Source of the DNA: an uncultured Candidatus Competibacteraceae bacterium
Lineage (GTDB): Bacteria; Pseudomonadota; Gammaproteobacteria; Competibacterales; Competibacteraceae
Assembly (NCBI GenBank): GCA_937960715.1
Contig: CALGOO010000333.1
Coordinates: 1 to 17,164 of the forward strand
Length of the DNA: 17,164 bases
Reading direction: 5' to 3'
Under the pieces are notes generated by a model. It had not been told where the DNA came from. It worked only from the letters and a program-made list of their open reading frames with translations, and did no database searches. Below, one piece after another: positions 1 to 6,389 of the stretch. Positions within the stretch are counted from its first letter, which is position 1. Each line of letters opens with the position of its first letter. The position numbers and the translations under genes are program-made.

Positions 1-86
1 GCTTGCAGCACCTCAACCCACAATTTCAACCTCCTGTCAATGCGTAAATCCTACATTATTCGAAATATACCGTGTAGCCGCTCAGA

Positions 87-298
87 CCTCTCTCGCCCCG
101 CGCGGCGATGGGTTTCGCTGCGCTCTACCCATCCTACAACCTCTCGCCACGCGCGGCGGGCGATGGGTCTCGCTTCGCCTACAACCTCCTGCCACGCGCG
201 GTGATGGGTTTCGCTGCGCTCTACCCATCCTACAACCTACAACCTACAACCTCTCGCCACGCGCGGTGATGGGTTTCGCTGCGCTCTACCCATCCTAC
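87..298. repeat. Cluster of direct repeats of a dispersed GATGGGTTTCGCTGCGCTCT-type element
   Basis: Four head-to-tail copies share the pattern CTCTCGCCACGCGCGG, then GATGGGTTTCGCTGCGCTCT, then ACCCATCCTACAAC. The core copies start at 107, 162 (shortened, with changes), 203 and 268. A perfect TACAACC heptamer is repeated three times in tandem at 231-251. The GATGGGTTTCGCTGCGC core resembles a short dispersed intergenic element known from many proteobacterial genomes; that comparison is from memory. I see no coding capacity of its own. Bases 1-86 hold nothing I recognise. Confidence 0.85.
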
Positions 299-344
299 GA
301 AAAATAATGGGTTGTAGGATGGGTAGAGCGCAGCGAAACCCATC
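268..344. repeat. 31-bp perfect inverted repeat (large hairpin) closing the repeat cluster
   Basis: The left arm at 268-298 begins GATGGGTTTCGC and ends CATCCTAC. The right arm at 314-344 is its exact reverse complement, beginning GTAGGATGGG and ending AACCCATC. A 15-base loop separates them. The last copy of the array is therefore paired with an inverted copy and could form a long stem in DNA or RNA. It lies just past the broken 3' end of the minus-strand NTPase gene, so it could act as a bidirectional transcription stop. There is no clear T tract, so that role is inference. Confidence 0.8.
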
Positions 345-590
345 AATACAGGGCGAAATCACTAGGGATCCGAATGGTATGGCGGCTTCAGCGTCTTCCA
401 ATTCTTCCTTGCGCCGCCCATAGCCGCAGCGTTCGATCAGCTTGCGGGCGGCGGCGAGATCGGTTTGCGGGCTGTCCCACGGGTACGGCGTTGCGGCGTG
501 GAACAGCCGGACGCGATGCAGGTGGATGTCGGCCAGAAACAGGCGCATCGGGCCGCGTTCAGCGATGTCCCAAGCTTCGTCGAGATCGGC
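345..590 (-). pseudogene. C-terminal remnant of the STAND/TPR protein, downstream of an amber codon
   Basis: The frame of the 2804-591 gene continues past its TAG with no frameshift: (2804-548) is divisible by 3. It encodes ADLDEAWDIAERGPMRLFLA and then further helical, TPR-like sequence, including PYPWDSPQTDLAAARKLIER and RRKEELEDAEAA. This reads as ordinary protein and looks like the natural end of the TPR domain, not random sequence. After about 80 codons the frame enters the repeat cluster and stops at 237, so the original stop has probably been replaced by repeat DNA. An ATG at 548-546 could in principle allow re-initiation, but I see no strong ribosome site. It was most likely once part of the upstream gene. 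Confidence 0.65.
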
Positions 591-2804
591 CTAGGCACTG
601 TCGGAACCGCTGCGCGCGCCGAGGAGATGCCGCAGCCAGGCACAGGTGAGGAGGGCACGGGCAACAAACTCAACGTCGCCAGCGCGGCAGAGGCCGGCCA
701 CGGCCCGCTCTATGTCGGACTGGGAGCGGCGAACATCGGCGGCGGTCAGGATCGCCTCGTACAGCGCGGCGCGGCCCAAGGTGAGATGGTCGATAGCGAT
801 GTCGAGGAGCCAGTTCTGCGCCTTCACCCACTTGAGCGTCTGCGCCGTCCGCCGGGAAACGGCGCGGCAGGCTTCGGCAAGACCCTCACCCCCAACCCCT
901 CTCCCAGAGGGCGAGGGGAGAACGGTTCGCCACGCGGCGCGTTCGGCGGCGACGAGGAGCAGGTCGCCGTACCGGAAGCCTTGCAGCGAGTAGAGCAGCG
1001 GGTAGTCGGGCTGCCGTTCGGCCTGCATCCGCTCGGCCTCGCAAAAACACGCTTCTGCCTCGTCCCAACGGCCCGCTTGATGCAAAGCGTCGGCGTGAGT
1101 TGCGCGTCTCCTCATCCTCCGCGCCCAATCGCCGCTGCGATCAGCGTAGATCACAGACTGCGTAGCGTCCGCTACCGCATCGGCTACATCGCCCAGCGTC
1201 AGCTCCAGTTCGCTCAGGTTGCTGGCGCCGATGGCGGCTTGTTTCCAATCCTCCTGCTTGACGCACGCTTCCAGCCCAGCCCGCATCGGTTCGAGGGCTT
1301 CGGTCAGCCGACCCAAGGCGCGCAGGCGGAACGCGGCTTCATGCAGCAGCCACGCTTGATCCGGTTCCGAGAGCGCGGGCGAGACACGCCGCCAGGGTTG
1401 CTCGAAAAAGCAGGCGACGGCGCCCAAATCCGAACCGAACGCGCCGAGCTTGAACGAGCTGTAGTTTTCTTGCCCTCGTAAGATACGGTCTTTGTAAACC
1501 TTGTCGCACGCCGCTTGCTGCATTCCCGTCAAACAACCGTGAGCCACGGCCTGATAGAGCGGCTGGAGGTCTTCGAGGGTGGGCGCGTCCCGGTCCGGCG
1601 TGCTCGCGCGCAGGTGCTCGTACAGCCGCCGGTGGGCCGCGCGCCAGGCGGCGGCGTTCGTCTCGCGCAGTTGTTGGGCGAAATAGGCCCGGAGGTGCGG
1701 ATGCGCGTCGAGCGCAATCAGCGCGCCGGTCGCGTCGCGGTTCACCGCGAGCAGGCGCGCGGCTTCGAGGCCGCTCAGGCAGAATTCCCAGTCGTCGTCG
1801 TTTAGCCCATCCAGCGGTTCGGTCAGGCCGGGGATGGGCTCGCGCCGTAGCGCTGCCAGGCAAGCGGCGTCGGCGGGCCGGTCGAACAGGCCCACGAGCC
1901 GCAGCACGGCCACTTCGCGCCGGCCTTCCTTGCCGCCGCCGCCCAACAGCCATTGCTCGTAAGCCGCCACCGTCCGCAAGGCGTGGCCGCCGTCGATCTT
2001 GGCGTCGGCTTTCTCGAACTTCACACAGTCGCGCTGGCGGATGTCGCCGCCAAAGGCGCGATGCAGGAACCCGCCGAGCAAGGTCAGGGTGAGCGCGTGG
2101 CCTTTCACGTCTTCGACCAGCCTTTCGAATTCCCGCGCCGTACCGCGCACGCCAAGCTTTTTGAGCAGATCCACGCCAGCGGCGCGAGATAGGCGATGCA
2201 GCGCCACTTCCGGCGTGGTGGTCTGCCGGAAGGCTTTGAGGTCGGGCAGCGTACAGCGGGTGGTGACGAGGCACAGGCCCCGGTTGTGTTGCGCCAAGCC
2301 CTTGAGCAAGGCGGCGACGCCCTGATCCTTGAGTTCGCCCGGCGTGGGTGAAGCGGGGGCGTATTGCAGCGGTTCGAGGCCGTCGAGAACCAGCAGGTTC
2401 TTCCGCTCGCCGACGACGCGGGCGAGACGCTGGCCTTTCTCGAACGCGCCGGCGTTGCTAGCCGCCAATGCCTTGTCCGCGTCGTCGCCGAAGAAGGTCA
2501 GGGCTTCCTTGAGGAAGATGTCGGAAGAGGCGGCCGATTGATCGCGCGTGCCCTGACTGTAGAAGCTCCACGCAAACGCGGCGGCGCAGCCGGGCCAGCC
2601 TTGGGCGGACAGCGCGGCGGCCCAGTGGGCAACCAGCGAAGTTTTTCCTTCGCCGCCCAGCGCGACGAAGGTGAGAATGCGGGGGCGGTTCGACTCGCCG
2701 CTTTGCACCTTGGCCCAGGCGTCATCGAGGAGCCGGGTTTCGGCCTGGCGGCCGATCAAGTCGGCGGGGGCGTATTTGAGGATGCGGGAAATGTCCCACC
2801 GCAA
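591..2804 (-). CDS. STAND/NB-ARC-like NTPase with C-terminal TPR-like repeats, prematurely terminated
   Basis: The predicted 737-residue protein starts at a TTG codon (2804-2802). It has a P-loop NTPase of the signal-transduction (STAND) type: Walker A GGEGKTS at residues 50-56, Walker B NLLVLDGLE at 136-144, a sensor-like TTR at 181-183 and a GHALTL motif near 235-240, where NB-ARC proteins carry GLPLAL. A helical region follows, with TPR-like repeats from about residue 480 to 620. Such proteins oligomerise on sensing a trigger and activate an attached or neighbouring effector, here probably the SEFIR protein encoded 62 bases upstream. Two oddities stand out: residues about 626-640 (PSPSGRGVGGEG) are translated from a dispersed palindromic repeat, and the amber stop at 593-591 lies before an intact continuation of the frame. 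No good ribosome site precedes the TTG, so this part may once have been fused to the SEFIR domain. Antiphage defence is an inference from the domain pairing. The gene may be non-functional. Confidence 0.8.
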   Translation of the reverse strand: MRWDISRILKYAPADLIGRQAETRLLDDAWAKVQSGESNRPRILTFVALGGEGKTSLVAHWAAALSAQGWPGCAAAFAWSFYSQGTRDQSAASSDIFLKEALTFFGDDADKALAASNAGAFEKGQRLARVVGERKNLLVLDGLEPLQYAPASPTPGELKDQGVAALLKGLAQHNRGLCLVTTRCTLPDLKAFRQTTTPEVALHRLSRAAGVDLLKKLGVRGTAREFERLVEDVKGHALTLTLLGGFLHRAFGGDIRQRDCVKFEKADAKIDGGHALRTVAAYEQWLLGGGGKEGRREVAVLRLVGLFDRPADAACLAALRREPIPGLTEPLDGLNDDDWEFCLSGLEAARLLAVNRDATGALIALDAHPHLRAYFAQQLRETNAAAWRAAHRRLYEHLRASTPDRDAPTLEDLQPLYQAVAHGCLTGMQQAACDKVYKDRILRGQENYSSFKLGAFGSDLGAVACFFEQPWRRVSPALSEPDQAWLLHEAAFRLRALGRLTEALEPMRAGLEACVKQEDWKQAAIGASNLSELELTLGDVADAVADATQSVIYADRSGDWARRMRRRATHADALHQAGRWDEAEACFCEAERMQAERQPDYPLLYSLQGFRYGDLLLVAAERAAWRTVLPSPSGRGVGGEGLAEACRAVSRRTAQTLKWVKAQNWLLDIAIDHLTLGRAALYEAILTAADVRRSQSDIERAVAGLCRAGDVEFVARALLTCAWLRHLLGARSGSDSA
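883..925. repeat. Dispersed palindromic repeat inserted in frame in the STAND gene
   Basis: The plus strand carries CCCTCACCCCCAACCCCTCT followed by CCCAGAGGGCGAGGGG. This imperfect palindrome is of a kind common between genes in many proteobacteria. Here it lies inside the minus-strand coding frame and is read as LPSPSGRGVGGEG without breaking it. The surrounding residues (ERAAWR before, LAEACR and AQTLKW after) are helical, so the element probably adds a Pro/Gly-rich loop between helices. Confidence 0.75.
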
Positions 2805-2823
2805 CCCGTTCGGCGCGTTGGAA

Positions 2824-2869
2824 GCTAGACTCGCCGGCGAGCGCCGGCCGGATTCCGGCGAGTCGGCTA
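2824..2869. repeat. REP-like palindrome flanked by GCTA direct repeats, between the SEFIR and STAND genes
   Basis: The arms GACTCGCCGG (2828-2837) and CCGGCGAGTC (2855-2864) are exact inverted repeats around a 17-base GC-rich centre. The same four bases, GCTA, lie just outside at 2824-2827 and 2866-2869, like a short target-site duplication. On the minus strand the right-hand GCTA supplies the TAG stop of the SEFIR gene. The element fills most of the 62-base gap between the two genes. It could be a small mobile palindrome or a transcript-processing hairpin; a 4-base repeat can also arise by chance. Confidence 0.5.
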
Positions 2870-3400
2870 AGGGCTGGGGTCAAAACTTAGCGGTCGGCCG
2901 GTCGGGCGCGGCTTCCGCTTCAATGCACCGACCGTGCCCGGCTCCACACCGCTTTGGTTCAGCAGGGCGTCGTAGAGCGCCTGATAACCCGCTTCCGAAT
3001 CCAGCACATAGAAAGTCTGCGCCCGCAGCGGTTCGGGAATGTGCGGCTCGTCGGCCCGGTCGAACAGCACCGGAATGAATTGGTTGGAGACGCTACGCGC
3101 ATCGTAAAGCCCCTGTGTTATCAACGCGCCTTCCCAATCGACGCCCTTGCCCTTGCCGGGCACTTCCTGGCCGCGAAAGCGCCGGTAGTAGGTCTCCGTG
3201 CAGACGCACAGCACATGCGTGGCCGCGTCGAGACCGTTCAGCATCCAGCGCGGCCAGCCTTCGGGCGGGGAACCGTTCACGTAGCGATCCAGGATCGTGG
3301 CGACGCCATCGGCCCGCAGTCGCTCGGACAAACCGAGCACCCGCTCGCGGTGTTCGTCGGAATCGTGGCTGTAGCTGATAAAAATATTGGGAGTGCTCAT
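2867..3400 (-). CDS. SEFIR (TIR-like) domain protein
   Basis: The 177-residue protein is essentially one SEFIR domain. Box 1, IFISYSHDS, is at residues 6-14; LDRY is at 37-40; the hallmark PPEGWPRWM is at 45-53; VLCVCTETYYRR is at 63-74; and a conserved VDWEGALITQ-type stretch follows. Bacterial SEFIR/TIR domains serve as effector or signalling modules, some degrading NAD, and are often fused to STAND ATPases. Here the ATPase is a separate frame immediately downstream. The tail KRKPRPTGRPLSFDPSP looks like an interdomain linker that ends abruptly at a TAG next to a palindrome, which suggests a former SEFIR-NTPase fusion split by indels; that is inference. The ATG at 3400 is the natural start, two residues before the first beta strand, but no clear Shine-Dalgarno sequence precedes it. 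A role in antiphage defence is likely by analogy and is not shown here. Confidence 0.85.
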   Translation of the reverse strand: MSTPNIFISYSHDSDEHRERVLGLSERLRADGVATILDRYVNGSPPEGWPRWMLNGLDAATHVLCVCTETYYRRFRGQEVPGKGKGVDWEGALITQGLYDARSVSNQFIPVLFDRADEPHIPEPLRAQTFYVLDSEAGYQALYDALLNQSGVEPGTVGALKRKPRPTGRPLSFDPSP

Positions 3401-3619
3401 AAGCGGTTGACTTGGATCGGTTGACGGGGCGCGGCGGCGTGGCTGTCTTGGGAAAAGTTTAGGTTACCTTGATCAGCCTGGTTTTACTGTGTCCGAATCC
3501 ATGTATTTGATTATTCTTGATTCCACTTTGTCAGATTTACGTGATATAATTTCGTAATAGAGTGAAGGAAATAAAATACCTCCGATTGTCGGAAATCGCC
3601 GTCAAGGGGGAAAAACACC
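3401..3619. other. Divergent intergenic region
   Basis: This 219-base gap separates the minus-strand SEFIR gene from the plus-strand operon and must hold promoters for both. The part from about 3460 to 3590 is clearly AT-rich against a GC-rich background, as expected for a promoter region and possibly a regulator-binding site. A plus-strand extended -10 is annotated separately. I could not identify a convincing promoter for the SEFIR gene or a clear operator palindrome. Confidence 0.6.
3542..3550 (+). promoter_or_regulatory. Extended -10 promoter element for the permease-lux-like operon
   Basis: TGATATAAT combines a consensus TATAAT (3545-3550) with the TG of an extended -10 element one base upstream (3542-3543). 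A poor -35-like TTCCAC lies at 3521-3526 with an 18-base spacer. Extended -10 promoters tolerate a weak -35. Transcription would start near 3557, leaving a leader of about 60 bases before the permease ATG at 3620. The position in an AT-rich gap ahead of a five-gene run supports the call; there is no experimental basis. Confidence 0.55.
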
Positions 3620-5227
3620 ATGCTGCTTCAGGATGAACCGCTCCAGCGCCGCATCGGCGTCATCGGTCTGACCTTCATCGGCGTCACCACCACCATTGGC
3701 TCCGGCTGGCTGTTCGCCGCCTACCGCGCCGCTCAGATCGCCGGGCCAGCGGCCATCGTGTCCTGGCTGATCGGCGCGGCGGCGATGATGCTCATCGGCC
3801 TGTGCCTGGCCGAAGTCAGCGCCCGCCTGCCGGCCTCCGGCGGCCTGGGCCGCTATCTGGAATACACCCATGGCTCGCTGGCCAGTTTCATCATCGCCTG
3901 GGTCAACTGGCTGGGTTTCGTCGCGGTGATCCCGTCGGAAGCCTCGGCCACGGTGGCGTATCTGGCGGACCAACCCGCGCTGCGCGGCCTGCTCGATCCG
4001 GCGACCCAGCAGATGACCACCACCGGCCTGCTGGTGGCCAGCGGCTTCATGGTCGGCTATTTGCTGCTCAACTACTGGTCGCTCAAGCTGTTGCTGAGCA
4101 CCACCACCGTCGTCACCCTGTTCAAGCTGATCACCCCGCTGCTCACCGCCGGACTGCTGTTGGCCGAACGCTTCCACCCGGAAAACTTCGGCGTCGGTTC
4201 CGCCGAATTCGCGCCCAACGGGTGGAACGCCGTGCTGACCGCCATCTCGGTCGGCGGCATCGTGTACACCTTCAACGGCTTCCAACAGACCGCCAACCTG
4301 GCCGGCGAGGCGATCAATCCCCGCCGCACGCTGCCTCGGTCGCTGTTCCTGACCTTCGCTATCTGTCTGCTGGTCTACCTGTGCCTGCAAGTCGCCTTCA
4401 TCGGCGCGGTGGACCCCGTCCAAATCCAGGCCCACGGCTGGAAAGGATTGAACTTCGGTTCGCCGTTTCTCGACCTGGCCATGACCCTGAATCTGAATCT
4501 GGTCGTGCTGCTGATCTACGCCGACGCCGTGGTGTCGCCGACCGGCTCCGGCACGGTTTGCCTGACCGCCACCAGCCGCATGGCTTTGGGCATGAGCGAA
4601 TCCGGCTACATGCCGGTCTGGGCGCGGCGCGTGGACCCGCGCTATCAGAATCCGCGCCTGGCGCTGTTGCTGTGCTTCCTCATCGGGCTGGGCTTCCTCT
4701 GGCTGTTCCGGGGCTGGGGTTTTCTGGCCGGGATGATCGGCGTCATGCTGACCCTGACGTTCATCGCCGCGCCGGCCGCCGCCCTGGCGCTGCGCCGCTG
4801 GAGCCACGACGCCGACGCGGTTCGGATGCCCGGCCTGCGCGGGGCCGCGCCCCTGAGTTTCGTGGTGATCACCCTGCTGCTGTACTGGTCGAGCTGGCCC
4901 AAGCCGGGGCAACTGCTGCTGCTGATCGCCGCCGGCCTGCCGATTTTCCTGTACTATCAACATCGCGCCGGCTGGCCCCACTGGCGCGACCAGTGGCGGG
5001 GCGGCGCCTGGTTGGTGAGTTATCTGGTCGCCGTGGCCGGGCTGTCCTGGATCGGCGGCCGGGAGTTCAACGGCTTGGGGCTGTTGTCCGATGCAGGCTG
5101 GGACGAAGCGGTCGTCGCCCTGACCGGCCTGTTGTTCTACTTCTGGGCGGTGCGCGGCAGTTGGCCGACCCCGGCGCTGCGCCGCTCCATGGCGGATTCC
5201 TCCGCCACGCCAGGAGACTCGGCATGA
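3620..5227 (+). CDS. APC-superfamily amino acid permease
   Basis: The 535-residue integral membrane protein has roughly 12-14 hydrophobic segments. Near the start, TTTIGSGWLFAA (residues 23-34) is the broken first helix with a GSG substrate-binding turn, typical of the APC family. The other hallmark region is at about 216-241, with YTFNGFQQTANLAGE followed by INPRRTLPRS, which matches the unwound sixth helix and the loop after it. Such proteins import amino acids or related amines/acids with protons or exchange them; the substrate here is unknown. AGGGGG at 3605-3610 sets the ATG at 3620. It is the first gene of the operon and its TGA overlaps the next ATG (ATGA, 5224-5227), so it is probably coupled to the LuxE-like gene. 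That context suggests import of a precursor or export of a product of the acyl-activating enzymes. The family assignment is firm; the pathway role is inferred. Confidence 0.92.
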   Translation: MLLQDEPLQRRIGVIGLTFIGVTTTIGSGWLFAAYRAAQIAGPAAIVSWLIGAAAMMLIGLCLAEVSARLPASGGLGRYLEYTHGSLASFIIAWVNWLGFVAVIPSEASATVAYLADQPALRGLLDPATQQMTTTGLLVASGFMVGYLLLNYWSLKLLLSTTTVVTLFKLITPLLTAGLLLAERFHPENFGVGSAEFAPNGWNAVLTAISVGGIVYTFNGFQQTANLAGEAINPRRTLPRSLFLTFAICLLVYLCLQVAFIGAVDPVQIQAHGWKGLNFGSPFLDLAMTLNLNLVVLLIYADAVVSPTGSGTVCLTATSRMALGMSESGYMPVWARRVDPRYQNPRLALLLCFLIGLGFLWLFRGWGFLAGMIGVMLTLTFIAAPAAALALRRWSHDADAVRMPGLRGAAPLSFVVITLLLYWSSWPKPGQLLLLIAAGLPIFLYYQHRAGWPHWRDQWRGGAWLVSYLVAVAGLSWIGGREFNGLGLLSDAGWDEAVVALTGLLFYFWAVRGSWPTPALRRSMADSSATPGDSA

Positions 5228-6378
5228 CCCCCCTGAATCCGCCCGATCCCGTTCGACTGGCCACCGTCGCCGAACTTTGCGCCCTGCCCGATCCCTATCG
5301 CCACGACGCGGCCAGCGACGAACTGTTCGTCCGCGCCATGCGGGAAATCTGCGCCTGGCATATCGCCCATTGTCCGTTCTATGCCCGCTTGACGGCGCTG
5401 CTGCGCTTCGCGCCGGAGCGGCTGGAAACCGTCGCCGACTGCGCCACGATTCCACCGATCCACGCCAATTTCTTCAAACAGCATGAAGTCCTGTCCACCG
5501 ACCGCGAGGCCATCACCACGCACCTGACTTCCTCCGGCACCACCGGCCAGAAATCGCAGATGTTCTTCGACGCCTGGACGCTCGGCGTCGGTCAGGCCAT
5601 GGTGGCGCGCATCTTCGCCCGCTACGGCTGGCATACGCCGGACCAGCCGACCAACTATCTGATTTTCAACTATGAACCGGTGACCGGCAGCCAGGTGGGC
5701 ACCGCCTTCACCAACCAATTCCTGGCACGCTTCGCGCCGGTCCACCGGGTCGCCTACGCCTTGCGCCACATCGGCGGCGGCCGGCATGAATACGATCCCT
5801 TCGGTTGTATCCGCGCCCTCCAGGACTACGCCGACGAAGGTCTGCCGGTGCGGCTGCTCGGCTTTCCCGCCTTCCTGCACGCCACCCTGGAGCGGATGCG
5901 GGCGCTGGAACTGGACAAGCTGCGTCTGAACCCCGAGTCGCTGGTATTTTTCGGCGGCGGCTGGAAGAAGGACGCCCAGCGCGCCGTGCCCAAAACCGAG
6001 TTGTACGCGCTGATCGAGGACTGGCTGGGCATTCCCAATCTCCGCATCCGCGACGGCTACGGGGCGGTGGAATACAGCGTCCCCTCCATCGAATGCGACC
6101 GTCACCGGCTGCACGTCCCGGTCTACGCGCGGGTGTTCGCCCGCGACGTGGCGACGCTGGAACCGCTGGGGCCGGGCCAGACCGGCTTCCTGCACGCGGT
6201 TTCGCCCTACATCACCTCGGTTCCGGCCCACAGCGTGCTGATGGGCGACCTGATTCAATGGCGACCGGGCGAGGACTGCGGCTGCGGCTTGCAAACCCCG
6301 TATTTCGAGTTGCTGGGCCGCGCCGGCACGGCCAAGAACCGTAGTTGCGCGATGGCTGCCGCCGAGTTGCTGAAATAG
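5224..6378 (+). CDS. LuxE-like acyl-protein synthetase
   Basis: The 384-residue protein matches the LuxE acyl-protein synthetase family in length and motifs. An ATP/phosphate-binding loop reads HLTSSGTTGQKSQ (from H100), followed by FFGGGWKK (GGGW at 244-247) and DGYGAVE (277-283). A Cys375 in NRSCAMAAAELLK, ten residues from the end, matches the position of the C-terminal cysteine that carries the acyl group in Vibrio LuxE. LuxE activates a carboxylic acid as acyl-AMP, binds it as a thioester and passes it to LuxC for reduction to an aldehyde. A LuxC protein is encoded by the next gene, so that partnership is likely retained. A CGCG cluster sits late in the protein, followed by PYFELLGRAG, as in the PaaK-like domains downstream. 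The ATG at 5224 is supported by AGGAGA at 5212-5217. The acid substrate cannot be read from sequence. Confidence 0.88.
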   Translation: MTPLNPPDPVRLATVAELCALPDPYRHDAASDELFVRAMREICAWHIAHCPFYARLTALLRFAPERLETVADCATIPPIHANFFKQHEVLSTDREAITTHLTSSGTTGQKSQMFFDAWTLGVGQAMVARIFARYGWHTPDQPTNYLIFNYEPVTGSQVGTAFTNQFLARFAPVHRVAYALRHIGGGRHEYDPFGCIRALQDYADEGLPVRLLGFPAFLHATLERMRALELDKLRLNPESLVFFGGGWKKDAQRAVPKTELYALIEDWLGIPNLRIRDGYGAVEYSVPSIECDRHRLHVPVYARVFARDVATLEPLGPGQTGFLHAVSPYITSVPAHSVLMGDLIQWRPGEDCGCGLQTPYFELLGRAGTAKNRSCAMAAAELLK

Positions 6379-6389
6379 GAGGGAACGTC

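Noticed and set aside
87..298. Possible CRISPR array
   Set aside because: Spacing is irregular, the sequences between cores are the same repeat family and not unique spacers, and no cas gene is nearby.
360..375. CACTAGGGATCCGAAT resembles a cloning-vector junction with a BamHI site
   Set aside because: It does not match the vector polylinker I know beyond a few bases, and both sides look genomic. An assembly artefact cannot be fully excluded.
465..1481. Plus-strand open frame (338 codons) opposite the TPR part of the STAND gene
   Set aside because: It has no recognisable domain; the minus strand has TPR-like helices in frame with a Walker A/B NTPase.
3602..5455. Long minus-strand open frame (617 codons) opposite the permease and LuxE-like genes
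   Set aside because: It is rich in Gln, Gly, Arg, Ala and His with no motif, and lies opposite genes with clear family motifs. Long antisense frames are expected in GC-rich DNA.
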